Of a DNA stretch of 64,000 nucleotides, positions 1-11,814 are shown piece after piece. The stretch spans positions 434,001 through 498,000 of the forward strand of contig JAIUPT010000039.1 of NCBI GenBank assembly GCA_022315425.1, read 5' to 3'. The position numbers were made by a program, and so were the translations under genes. A model generated the notes under the pieces. The model saw only the letters and a list, made by a program, of their open reading frames with translations. It searched no databases and was not told where the DNA came from. This DNA comes from Pseudevernia furfuracea. Taxonomy: Eukaryota > Ascomycota > Lecanoromycetes > Lecanorales > Parmeliaceae. Every line of letters starts with the position of its first letter. Positions within the stretch are counted from its first letter, which is position 1.

Positions 1-3000
1 TGCTGGAACTTTAGGGAGGCCGGTACCGCCTGCGGCGGCGAGTGGTGCTTCGTTGGTGGGCTGGAGTGTTTTATTCTGGCGGGCAATGACTTTTGCGGCG
101 CCGAAGTCGACGTATTTGATGATACCATTGTGATCGAGGAGAATATCTATAGGGTCAACTGATTAGTGCCAATATCAAAGAACGTAATTGGTATGCGACT
201 TACTTTCAGGTTTGATATCTCGATGAGCGATGCCAGATTGGTGGAGATATGCCAAACCTTCTAACATCTGCAGTGCATAAACTTGGACCACCGTTTCGTC
301 CTCGATACGCCCGTGCTCAAGAAGATTGGCCAAGGAACCACCAGAACAGTATTCCATAAAGATATAGACTTTATCTCGGTGAACCTCTATGCCAAAGTAC
401 GATACAATGTTGGGGTGGTCGAGGACCTCGAGAACGGCCTGCTCGTCACGAATTTGGCCAGCCACCGTAGGGATCAGCTGTGGATCTTGCAATCGGATCT
501 CTTTGACAGCCATCAGGTATCCCGTGTCAAGATTAATGGCTGCGTACACCGATCCAAAAGTTCCACCCCCAACGAATTGGCCTTGTTGCCATCGCATGCT
601 GACGTTGGTAGCTGAGGATGAAAGGTAAGTCAACGAGCGGTCGGCGTCGTTTGACTCTTCCATAACACGGCCCAATGCCTGTCGCTCTGCATTCTTCTGT
701 CTCCTGACCTCATCAATCTCGTTCAATTGAGCAAGCCACTGTTCGCGGACAAATTCCGAAGCTTCTGCATCGTTCTTCATCCTGCTTATATCCATTTTTC
801 GGAACTGCCCTGTCACTGCTTCGACCCTTTGCTTTTCTACATGAGCAGCTAACGTCGACTTGGCTCCCATGATATCGAAATGTGATATCAATAGCGACAT
901 ACATCCAGCCACCTTAGTCCGTAATCGCTTGAACTCGTCGTCAGTAATCGAGAGAATGTTCGGTCCCGTCGTCATGATCATTGCAAATTCGAGAGCAACC
1001 ACAGCCCATTTGAAAGTCTTTCGGTCTGAGGGTACGCAATCATCGCAGATAAAGCTCACCCAGTCCAATGCAAGCCTTGTGAGCTTCAAGTTGTTCATCA
1101 AGCGCCGATTGACGTCCATGTAGGCTACAGATCTTTTCCCAAACTCAGTGGCGAATGCAAAGCAGGTCTGGATAAGTTCCTGGTTCTCGAGGCCTTCGGT
1201 CTGCTTCCGTATAATTTCAACGCTCTCCATGATAGTATTCGAAAGCTTGTAAGCAGTCTTTTTGATCTTACCAAGCTCCATGTTTACCCTTGGCAAGTTG
1301 GCTCGCAGATCCGTCAAGATGTCGAGCTTCATGCCTATGGCTTGGAGAAAAGCAGCTCGTGCGCTTTGTAGCCGTGGTATGGACCCGTCTGCCACAAGAC
1401 GCAGGCGACCAGGTCTGATATCCATTGAGGGTGCGCGCATTGTGATCTCTACTTTTTTGCCGTCCCAATACAAAGGCTCATCCGGCCGGATGATCAGAAC
1501 ATACGGTTCCGAAGTATCCTCCATGTCCTTTGCATCTCCATGAGAAGACGTTCCGAGCAGTGACTGGATATCTCGGGGCCGATCGTACAAGGATGACGAT
1601 GCTATTAGAAAGATGCCATTATGTTGAAAGGCGGGAGTGGAGATGAGGAAATGATCTGAATCGATAAGAGCATCGTAGAAGCTTTGCAGTTGCCGCCGTT
1701 CCAAGGAAATGTTGAACTCGGTAGCATTCTCGAAGCGAATTCCCAAATGCCTCGAGAAACGAAACAACTTTCTTTGACGAACGCGGACAGAATCCAGTAT
1801 TTGTTTGTACCGTTTGTCCATATCTAAAGCGTTCTCTTCGGGTCTCCTTGTTAGTTCTCGCTCGAAGTGCGTGGTAAGACGTTGCAAGGCCTTGGCCGTC
1901 AGTCCACTGAATTGTTCGGCGACTTCAACATCGCCTCCCTCCAGAAATCGTCCTATATCATTGCAAAAGTCCCATTCTTGTTCGAGAATCTCCGCTTCCT
2001 TGAACGTGTTCCTGTTTCCCACGAGCTTTGCATTCAGCATTTTAAAGTAGAACTTCAAAGCGTCCAGGACCACCAGGTCGAAGTTATCGTCGATGCAAGG
2101 AGGCAGCTCCCAACCGGCTTCTGGCTGAGAAATTACGGTATAGTCTTGCTTGATCCGCACAGCTAATTTTAGCAATATTTGGAATTGCGGGATCATCGAC
2201 GTCTGCATCATTGGTGTTAGTGTGGCTGGATCCTTCATCTTGGTAGCAAATCTTAGTCGCATGCGGATGACCTCTTGGATTAGCCGTGATGGAAAATTGA
2301 TGAGAGTCAACAACTCTTCAATGTAAGGAGGCAGATGGCGTTTAGCGAACTGAGTGGCGTTCATGATGAGCGTTGTCTTGGCTTTCTTGATGACCTCTGC
2401 CACTGGAGCCAGCATGCTGTGTTTGCCCTCATCGTCACCCTGCAAAGACGTAAGACCTTCATCTTTATGGATCCTCTCGAGGAACGTCGAGTCATCGGCC
2501 AGTCCAGGTCCATCGGAAGCTTGGATGGTTAACTTTGCAAAATCCAGCTCCTCATTGCCAACCCAGCCTCGTAGGACGGCAAGCTCTGTGTTGATCATTT
2601 CTGTCGTATTGTGCCAAGAGATGACGGCTTCAGAGCTCTCGATGAATGCACTCGAGGCAGCACGTTCAATGGCGATTCCGAGAGCTTTCCGCGTAGGGAA
2701 CAACCTTTCGCATTGTTCAATTTTGTGTACAACATCCAGAACCTGCTTTGCCGCTGGCATGCCCACTTCAGTTTCACCTTTGACCTGGAATGCAATGATT
2801 GCCTCGATGACGGGTATGATGCCCCCCCGACCTTCGTCTATCATTCGCCGCTGTGCAGGTAATGTCCGCCCACACACATTCGCCCTGACACCTAACCATA
2901 TATCATTTTTGAGCACTTCCTCTCCTTTCTGCTCCGTATTGCCTATCAGCCGTGCCTTCTCCTGCTTAACGACGTCTCCTTTCAGCACAGATGCTAGCAT

Positions 3001-3807
3001 ACTATGCCACTCAAGCCTTTCGCGGTTTTCAGGCACTTGGAGTTCTTCTGAATACGGTTGGATAGCATCGTTGTTGTAGAAGAGCTGGGTGTCTTGATCG
3101 TAGTTCCCATCGGCATCTAGGTGAACATCGGACGAAGGGGATTCTTCATCAGGCTCGGAGTCAGTACTGTATCCCAAAGAGGGTGTGTACGGCTCTTCGT
3201 CGAGATATTCGTTATATGGGTCTTGCCGTAGTTGCTGTATGTAGGCCTTCTCTTGCGCTTGATACTGGGCGTTTGGGTCTCGTCGGGGCCGTGTGCCGGA
3301 GAATGAACGATGCCGGGCCGAGTTGTAAGATAGCAAGTGAGGAGGTTTTCGGGGTGGGTTGTAGGTACTAGATGGAGTTCGTGCGGGTGCTGAAGGTCTT
3401 TGAGGCCTTGAGCTTGTCACTGGGGGCAGGGGTGGGACCTCCCGTATCTCTCCGAGACCCTCTTCCCTTGTCCTGTGCTGCTTTTGGGGATTCCATGAAG
3501 GTTGACTTGAAGAGTAGCCGGTCAAAAGTGTGGTGCCTTCCACGGTTGAAGCAGGGGTGAACTGGGTGTGGCTATCGGTATCGCTGGTGCCGTCGAAACC
3601 GAGCTCATGCCCTTGGTGGGTCAAAGCGGAGTAGTCATCCGATGAGCTGGATTCGCCAGAATCATGCCGAACAGTATCTGGCCGTTCCTCCATCACCTGT
3701 GGAAGGCGGTGAGCATCGAAACGCGCTTTCTCTGGCGTTCTATCTGATTCTGATCTTGGAGAAACATCGCCATACGCGCCGTCGGTAGCGGCACCCATTT
3801 CTGCCAA
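1..3807 (-). CDS. Ssk2/Ssk22 (Wis4)-like MAP kinase kinase kinase, 3' end outside window
   Basis: This is the top kinase of the fungal high-osmolarity (HOG) stress cascade, which phosphorylates the Pbs2-type MAPKK. The start at 3807 opens a very long regulatory region of about 1080 residues, with a Ser/Pro-rich N terminus and an alpha-helical middle, as in the Ssk2 family. The kinase domain then begins with a glycine loop GGGTFGSVYA, the VAIK-type lysine in MAVKEI, and the catalytic HRDIKPEN. The reading frame hits a stop just after DIKPE. A 57-nt intron at 147..203 (GTAAGT...CTATAG) restores the conserved ENILL, and the exon 1..146 continues through the DFG-equivalent VDFGAAK. The rest of the kinase domain lies beyond base 1. 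The next gene upstream is 2.7 kb away. The family assignment is strong from length and kinase type; the choice between Ssk2 and Ssk22 names is arbitrary. Confidence 0.93.
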
Positions 3808-6547
3808 GCAAATTGAGCCACAGTTAGAAAAGATAAGTCAAGTCAGCAACGAATCTTTCCTTCAAGTCGTCCAGCTAATTCCAGCGGGTTAAGTAAAGCA
3901 AGCGATGGCAACTGGAAAGATGATTAGATTATGACATTTTTAATTTAATATTCAAGTATCAAGTATTACTTTACTTATTTACTCTACGGCACTTGAAATG
4001 CCGGGTTGGAATTGGTGTTGTCATGGCCAAGTTTTCTTTTCCCATCCTTTCCCATCTCCAGCCAATAATCCAGTTCAACAAATACTACAATGCAAAGGAA
4101 GACTGACTACATTATAAACCCATTAACCAGCCTGCGACTTGAGCTAGATATAGTACCTTGTTGATTATAACACCCGAGACGACGGTTTATTAGTCTGCCC
4201 TCTGCGCTGGAATGTGGAATCCATCTCAGACTGCCATTTACACCACTTAATAAGAGGTTTGTACGACCTTGAGTGCCTCACCTATGCCTAGGTCGCGGGA
4301 CCTGGAGCCTTTTTCAAGTGGACAGGCTAGCCATCGAGCCATGAAAATGATATATGTAGGGTTTTTCGATTTGCAGCAGGACAAATTGGGCGGTCATTCT
4401 CCATAATCTCCACAACAGTTGGAGGTTAACGCCGCATTGGGTCTTCGTGCCTCGAAAATATCCTGCAAAAGCTGCCCTCCCTGCCAAAAGGTCATTCGCC
4501 GAAGGCCAGACTCATGTAACTTGACGCCTCCGTCTCATAGAATCTGCATTATTCGCTATCTCACAACTGCCAAGTATGCTGGGATGGTGACTCACTGTTG
4601 AGGTTTTATCGCTTCGTCACTTGTTCTGCGATGCCTTGATTTCGTCTGTAAAAACGCTACATTTCACTACAGATTTTCGCGTCAATCTCAATCTCGTGCG
4701 CATTGCTCTAACTTCACAACGAAGTCACAACCAAAAAGAACGAACTTGGCGGACAAGACTGTGGAGGTATCGTTGAAGGACCCAGACGAGGGAAATCCTA
4801 AAGCGGTTGGTACTATTGAACATTCTCAAGAACATGTATGAGCTGCCAGAGTTCATGAATGATGAGCCAATGTGACATGTCAACAATCAAGGTGAAAGAT
4901 CGTCATGTAATTGGCACTGATCTTTTGAATATGAACCGTGCTTGGCTTCTTCTGCTATTGCTAGTATGCCTATTCCTTGCACAGCCGTGATCATTCCCCG
5001 GGACCACTCCAAGGTGTTGGCCTTGCTGTCTTTGCCGCACTCAAGGCGCTTGGTGTCGAAGCTGAGGTATAGCCAATCTTAAGGTCAGACCGCCGACATG
5101 GCTATTCTTGAGAAGGCCTAAAAGTGAGACTTGATGAAATGAAAGACCAGGAACAAAAGAAGCATGAAAAAGGCACCAGAGCTCGCGGCCAGCGCGTGGT
5201 GGGACGAGATCGCAGCAAAAAGGTAATGCTAAAGATGGCACGAAAGCTCAGTGTCGGCCCGCGGCAAAGTTTGACGGCGACTATGAGGCATTTCATGCGA
5301 GCGAGGATCCAGAAAAGGTAACGTCCAAGGGTACAGTGATTGGCAATGACATGGATGGCGGAAAAGATCAGGTGTGCTTTACTCTGAATTTCTCTTTGGT
5401 GAACATAATACATGTACTCATAGACTCGGATTCATTAGCCTGGACCCAATATTTGGCCCCCCAACGTGATGCAAGACATGCCTTGGTGAACGAACCTCCG
5501 AACCTCGAGTATGCCCAAGCACGTATGGCAGTAAGTAAGTCGAGGCAGCATGAGCAGATGCAAGCACTCCTCAGGCCGCAGAGCCTCACAGTCGGCAAAC
5601 CAAGGGGATTGATGAACCGGGTAAGGTAGAGAAGAGCATATTAGATACGCAACGGACGAACGAACCTGGCGATTGAGCAATCTTATGTAAGCTCCGTCCC
5701 CTCTTTGAAGATTTTGAAGACGTCTGTCTATATGCAATAGTTCGGTCTCGAAAGAATCCCATCGGATTCGACTTTATTGACATTGACCGACGCTACATAT
5801 CAGAAGCATCACATTTTTGGAGCCGTAATATTAGCGAAGAAGCATAATGAAAGGTGCTACCTAATTTCTCTACCGTAGCAATATTAATGTCCTGCGTGTC
5901 GAAGGAGATATCGCCGCGCAATGTCAAAGAAAGAAAGTACTCTTGGCACTCTTGGCACTCTTGGCATTTCCTTGATCTTCCCCCCTTCCGAGCTTCCGAT
6001 TGAGCGCCATCAAAGTGCGCCTCAGCAAGCCCATAAAGTACGATTACTTCCCTCGTCTTCAACGCTCAATTACCAGGTACGACGCGGTTTATTCTGACGG
6101 GAGTCTGTGCGTCTGCAAGTACATGATACATCATCTATCATCTATAATGTTAAATTCTTCTAAGCCACCGAGTTGAATTATAATTTAACCTTTTATGCGA
6201 GATTGAATTTCAGTAGTGAATCTCAAATCTCGATGAATAACATAATTAATATATGCACCGATGATTATTCTTCCTCATCTCCCGTGATCTGCACAGGCAC
6301 CATAAAGGGGCGTCGTCCTTATTAATGCATTAAGCGCAAAACAAGTTGACCCGCTCCAACTACAAGTCGGGCGCAAGTCACTCGTCTTATCCCCCCCCAC
6401 TCTTCGACCTGGATACCGTATTTCGATCCAACTCCAGGCTGAGCTGCATACCAAGCTATCAGCAAATATATTATATCCAGTCCACCAGGTCATTCATCCC
6501 CTCCAAGGCCTTGGCGTGTGAGCTTGCTATTCTGAGCATCAATAAAC
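3808..6547. other. Gene-poor 2.7 kb intergenic region with possible gene remnants
   Basis: This is the shared upstream region of the divergent MAPKKK and ammonium transporter genes. No confident gene was found. Between about 4700 and 5850 on the + strand there are coding-looking fragments. One is a charged KDQEQKKHEKGTRARG-type segment near 5130-5230. Others are open stretches at 5336..5629 and about 5690..5850, the latter ending at a stop. I could not link them into one frame with convincing GT-AG introns or recognise a family, so they may be a decayed gene or a rapidly evolving spliced one. A 9-bp unit (cttggcact) is repeated about three times at 5941..5966. The last 250 bases before 6548 are likely transporter promoter and leader. 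Confidence 0.4.
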
Positions 6548-8371
6548 ATGTCCGGTCCTGTGGTGGAAGGGGTTGACCTGAATGCTCTCAATTACACCAC
6601 CCTCGTCCCATACAATGAAACCATACCCACAGGCGGAAATTCGCTCACTCAAGATCTCAACGTTCACTATGATGTACGCGTCTTCCCAACCTGCTTGTTC
6701 GCAGCCACTGACTGACTTGAATTTCCTAGGCCGGCGATATCGCCTGGATGCTCACGTCCACCGCCCTCGTGTTGCTCATGATTCCTGGCGTTGGGTATGT
6801 CCTCAAATGAATCAACCACTCGGCTGTCTCTCAACACTGACATCCGTATAAGCTTCTTTTACTCTGGACTCGCGCGAAGGAAATCCGCGCTCTCCCTGAT
6901 ATGGCTATCGATGATGGCTACTGCTGTCACCTCATTCCAGTGGTTCTTCTGGGGCTACTCTCTCACTTTCTCACACTCGGCTGGAAAGTTCATTGGAGAT
7001 CTCGAAAACATTGGCTTTAGGAATACATTGGCAGCACCGTCCGTTGGTAGCCACAGGATCCCGGACCTTATGTTTGCAGTCTACCAGGGCATGTTTGCCG
7101 CTATTACGTATGATGATCTCCTTTGAAGTACTGTATGATCAAAGCTGTTGACATCTCATCTGTAGCGTAGCTCTCGCCGTTGGTGCTGTTGCGGAGAGGG
7201 GCCGTATGCTTCCCTGCGTTATCTTCATGCTGGTGTGGGCCACTCTCATCTACGACCCGATTGCTTGCTGGACGTGGAATCCTCACGGGTGGGTAGCGTC
7301 TATGGGTGGTCTAGACTTTGCTGGTGGCACGCCTGTGCATATCTCATCCGGATCCGCTGCTCTAGCATATTCGCTTATGCTTGGAAAGAGAAGGGGACAC
7401 GGGACCCATGAGTTGAATTTCCGACCTCACAACGTCACTCAAGTCATTATCGGAACAGTCTTTCTATGGGTTGGATGGTTCGGCTTCAATGCCGGTTCGG
7501 CCTTGAGTGCAAGCATGCGTGCTGTTATGGCCGCTGTTGTTACCAATCTCGCCGCATCCGTTGGAGGAGTAACGTGGTGTCTGCTAGATTACAGACTCGA
7601 AAGGAAATGGTCGGCTGTCGGATTCTGTTCTGGCGTCGTTGCAGGCTTGGTTGCAATCACCCCAGGATCTGGATACGTGCCCGCTTGGTCCGCTGTGATA
7701 TACGGTGTTCTTGCAGGATCCGCGTGTAATTACGGTACGAAGATCAAGTTCCTCCTTGGCATTGACGATGCTCTGGATATCTTCGCCGTGCATGCCATCG
7801 GTGGACTAGTTGGCAATCTCTGCACAGGCTTCTTTGCAGCGTACGTAGCACCCTCTTGAAATACACCGTCCGGGCATTGACAGGATTCTAGTGATTACAT
7901 AGCACATCTGGACGGCTTCACCGTGATCCCTGGCGGATGGCTCAATCACCACTGGATCCAGCTCGCTTACCAACTCGCTGACTCTGTCTCCGGTTTCGCC
8001 TACTCATTCGGCGGTTCCTGTATCATCCTCTTCCTCATGAACCTTATCCCAGGCCTACGACTACGTGCAAGCGAAGAAGCTGAGGTCCTCGGGATGGACG
8101 ATGCCGAGATTGGCGAATTTGCCTATGACTACGTTGAGCTTACGCGAGACGTCCTCAACGGCGATGCGTTGGTCGACGACAGCGAGTCAAAGTATTCTGG
8201 CGATCAAGACTCCCCAATGGGTCATGGTCATGAGAAGAACTTTTCGACATCTTCTGATGGTACGTAATCTCAGTGTCCACGTTTTCTCTTTTGACCAGAT
8301 CTTGAGTCTTAACTGTTCTGGGAGTCTGACTCTCGGAACGTGTTTCAGGCTCCAAATACCCCCTCAATTAG
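6548..8371 (+). CDS. Ammonium transporter (Mep/Amt/Rh family)
   Basis: This is a plasma-membrane ammonium permease or sensor, with 11 hydrophobic helices across about 420 residues. Exons 6548..6673, 6730..6794, 6853..7107, 7166..7840, 7892..8259 and 8349..8371 join in frame to 503 residues, the usual size for fungal Mep proteins. Family hallmarks visible are DAGDIAWMLTSTALVLLM at the first helix, FFYSGLARRKSAL, the FQWFFWGYSL segment, GAVAERGRM, the GGTPVHISSGSAALAY pore histidine region, and DIFAVHAIGGLVGN with the second pore histidine. The C-terminal cytosolic tail is acidic and Ser-rich. The last exon encodes only the residues SKYPLN after a 89-nt intron; reading through instead gives a nearly identical stop at 8267, so the exact end is a choice. 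Transcription is probably under nitrogen control, as is usual for the family, but no GATA-site analysis was done. Confidence 0.95.
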
Positions 8372-9019
8372 GCAATACTGACTGCGAAATTGCAATCCAG
8401 AGATACCAATGCAGGTGCGCCAGCGGCCGTGAACAAATCCAGTTTCTCAATTCAATGGTTATCAACGACTAGCTTTCAATTCGCCTTTCACTTCGCGATA
8501 TGTATTACGCCCCTGGAGTTCTCTTTAATCTCTTGGAGGGGTCCCAAAGGTTGTCGACGGATTCTAGCGGGGAAAGAGGGCCATTGTCTTTGTCTGCCGT
8601 AACGCCGCGATGTGAAGCGCAGGATCTTCGGTGTATGTCTGGATAGGTCTTGCAGTGTGTATCATACTTCGCGGTCTAGAAATTTACTCTTATACCATGT
8701 CTCAAATCTGAGCAGACGAACCATGCCTTCTATTTTGTATCTCGGTCAAAATGTTGTTGCGCCTCATCTTTTCACTCACACGGGTTGCTTTATGCATCTT
8801 GCACGACCACTATCTGACTTCAAATACCTAAGGTATCCAGCAACTAAGGTACGGAGTCTCGGAGTCGGTATGCACATGCGCTAGTATCAGCCCTAACCCT
8901 ACATTCGGAAGGCAGCCACAGACCCTAGATTTATTTCTTGGGTCTCAGCAGTCAGCACCTTTCACAGGCTCACAGGCTTTATTCTCAAATATCATTGAAG
9001 CTAGACGCTTATTATAATC
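8372..9019. other. Intergenic, no gene seen
   Basis: This holds the 3' flank of the ammonium transporter and the promoter and leader of the RNA-binding protein gene. Several short open frames are present, but none shows codon structure or family motifs. Confidence 0.5.
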
Positions 9020-10577
9020 ATGGCAAGCGACGAATCACCAAACAACTCCCCCGCTCCAATCCTCTCCAACTTCCCCCAAAACCCTGAAGAATTTGACGCA
9101 GACCCACGCGTCTCCTTCTCGAAGCTCACCAACAAGTTCATCCTCGAAGCAGACAATGGTGAGGAGTTCGAATTCGATGATGCACTGAAGAGATGGGTTC
9201 CAGTGGTACGCCCTCATCCCCTACGTATATATGAGGGTGCCCATGCAAGCTATGGTCAGGATGGCAGATTCTAATTGCATGCCCGGTCGTTGTTGGATCT
9301 ACAGTTGGACGATGCTTTAATGGAACAGCAAAGAGCGGCATATGCTGTTAAAGGCGTGGATGAGTCGGAGCCGGCGCAGGCGGGGAAGAAGAGGAAGAAG
9401 CAGGTCTATACCAATGGAGAAGATGTAAGGAGCAACGCCTACCCCTGTAGAAGTATAATATCTACAGAGAGCTGATGTCGGACCTTATTGAACAGGAAAC
9501 AGGTGGTCGGGTAAATAATAAGAAAGCAAAGCCCGCCCCAGAACCCCGGGAACGCAAAAACACTGCCGTCTACGTAACCTCGCTTCCCCTTGATACCACC
9601 GTCCAAGAAGTGCACGACGTCTTCTCACGCTGCGGTGTCATTGCCGAAGAAATTGACCGTGGTAAGCCTCGAATCAAGCTGTACACCGATGACCATGGGA
9701 ACTTCAAAGGAGACGCCCTCATACTTTATTTTCGAGCCGAGAGCGTGGATTTGGCGACACAGCTACTGGATGATACGGAGTTTAGGTTGGGAGACGGGCA
9801 AAAAATGAAGGTCGCCGCGGCGGATTTTAGTTATAAGGCTCAGAAAGACGCGCCAGCGAAGAGTAATATGAAGGATAAGAAGAAGATTATCAAGAAGACG
9901 CAGAAGTTGAATAAGTAGGGCGCCACTTTCCGACAGGTTTAAGGAGAGGTGTTGCTGACATGAGTAGCAAACTCGCAGATTGGGACGATGATGATCCACA
10001 GGCTATTCAGGAGACCAGTTCACGTTGGGATAAGGTGGTTATATTGAAACACCTGTTCACTTTTAAGGAGCTCGAGGCGCGTTTAATTCCTCCCTTATTT
10101 CGTTAACATCTTTCTCTGACATCTCCACCTATAGGAAGATCCAGCAGCCATCCTCGATATCAAAGAAGACATCCGAGAAGAATGCGCCAAGATGGGAGAA
10201 GTAACTAACGTCGTTCTCTTCGATAAGGAAAGCGATGGCGTAGCAAGCGTGCGGTATGGTAATGCTATGGCTGCTAATGAGTGCGTGAAGGTATGCTCCC
10301 CATTCTAACCTCAGTGACTTGACCGAATCCATTACCTGCAAAGCCCAAGCAAAGCGCTCGGTTTTACTGACACCGCCCCTGAATGAAGGTCATGAACGGC
10401 CGCCACTTCTCTGGCATGGTCGTCGAAGCCTACATTGCCGACGGAAGCGAAAAGTTCAAGAAGTCGAGCGAGAAGAAAGCTGCTGCAATTGAAGAAGAAG
10501 AAGGTGAAGAAGAGGGCAAGCGATTGGATCAGTTCGGAAGTTGGCTCGAGGAAGAGGCTGGTGCTGCGAAAGATTGA
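9020..10577 (+). CDS. HTATSF1 / Cus2-like U2 snRNP-associated RNA-binding protein
   Basis: This is probably a nuclear pre-mRNA splicing factor of the Tat-SF1/Cus2 family, which binds U2 snRNP and SF3b. Exons 9020..9205, 9305..9424, 9496..9914, 9968..10076, 10135..10290 and 10389..10577 give 392 residues in frame. Order of parts: an acidic N terminus with the FEFDDALKRWVPV motif; a basic KKRKKQ linker; RRM1 (AVYVTSLPLDTTVQEV... with the RNP1-like GNFKGDALILYF); the WDDDDP segment; then a UHM-type second RRM (KVVILKHLFTFKELEED...DIREECAKMGEVTNVVLFDKESDGVASVRY) ending in the EEEAGAAKD tail. The UHM domain is expected to bind a UHM ligand motif in SF3b1. The fourth intron (10077..10134) begins with GC instead of GT, yet frame closure and the conserved ELE/EDPAA join support it. 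Confidence 0.92.
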
Positions 10578-11814
10578 AACAATCGTGAAGGAGTTCGGAG
10601 AGATATAACCAACCTCCTCTGGGTCACTGGTAAAAATCTCGAAGAAAATCGGCCGGAATGGAGGCATCCAATTGCCAATTGTATTCATTATGCATGGGCC
10701 TTTCCCAACGTCAATGACGTCCCTTACGTTTTGAAAAATCTATGGGAACCATTCATTCACTATCGAATCCATTTCCGTGTTGGCAAAGTTGAAAATCGAA
10801 ATGTGTTGAATAAGAGCCACACCCCAAGAGAAGAACAAGATCGAAAAGACTAGAACGGATTGCTATGACCTGGGGAACAAGAAACCAACGACGGTACCTC
10901 CACGTTGGCAAGGTGGATTCCAAAAACCGTCACTGCTCCAGCCATGAATTGATTTTTTCTCCCGCCATGCCCCAACAGCCCTCCTCACAGCACCCCTTGC
11001 TCTCCTCCCACCAAACCCCCCTTGTCCCCCAGCGTCTCCACACCAACGACCTCGCCATTCCTCCCCGCACCACCACCACCACCTTCGCCTCAGCAACACC
11101 CCCTCCCTCCCAAACACAACCTGCATTTTCCTCCCCCTCCAAACCCCCCCATCCATCCCACCCACCCACTGCTCCAGCTACCATCAGCCTAAACCCTCTA
11201 CAGCTTCGACTTCCCGCTCCGTGACACCGTACCTACCGTCAGCAACGCCGTCACAGTTCCCCCAAAAAACCACGCACGCCGACGGTGCGGATTACGAGCC
11301 CGTGGGGTACTCGCGCGGGTATGAGCGGTCAGGCGACGGAGGAACGAGGGTATATATCGCCTACCGAGCCCGGAATGAGACGGGGTGGGGGTGGGGGGGC
11401 AACATGGGTCGGATTTTGACGTGGATGTGGGGGGAGAGGGCGATGGGGACCTCCCGGGGAGTTTTCAAGGGAGGGGTGGTGGGGGTAGTGGATGAGGGAC
11501 CCGTTCGCACTGGATGAAAGATGCAGGATTGGAGCCGAAGCGACTCATACATAGTAGTAGCACCATCAGACAAGGGGTGCATGCAGAGGTTGGAGAACAG
11601 CGAGCTCTACGCCATTTTCGGCACTGCTATGTCAATGTCGATCGCTTTGCATTTCTTGCTAATCGCCTCGCATGCTTCACTATCTTTTCGCTAGAAACGA
11701 AATCAGTCTGAACCACGTAAATAACATCAATCGTGGGAGTGTTGCATCGCTAATGCTATCGCCCTATCGGTTTCACTCAAGAGAACTCTAAGAACAGATG
11801 AGCACTCGCATGTT
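10578..11814. other. Convergent intergenic region with two weak open frames
   Basis: This lies between the 3' ends of the Cus2-like gene and beta-tubulin. Two + strand frames nearly abut. The one at 10967..11224 is Pro/Ser/Thr-rich and starts MPQQPSSQHP. The next, in another frame up to 11517, contains YEPVGYSRGYERSGDGGTRV and a Trp/Gly-rich tail. A third frame around 11190..11240 reads YSFDFPLRDTV. The pieces look like parts of one small protein split by a frameshift or an unseen intron, but I recognise no family and the DNA is compositionally biased (C-rich then G-rich). Confidence 0.3.
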
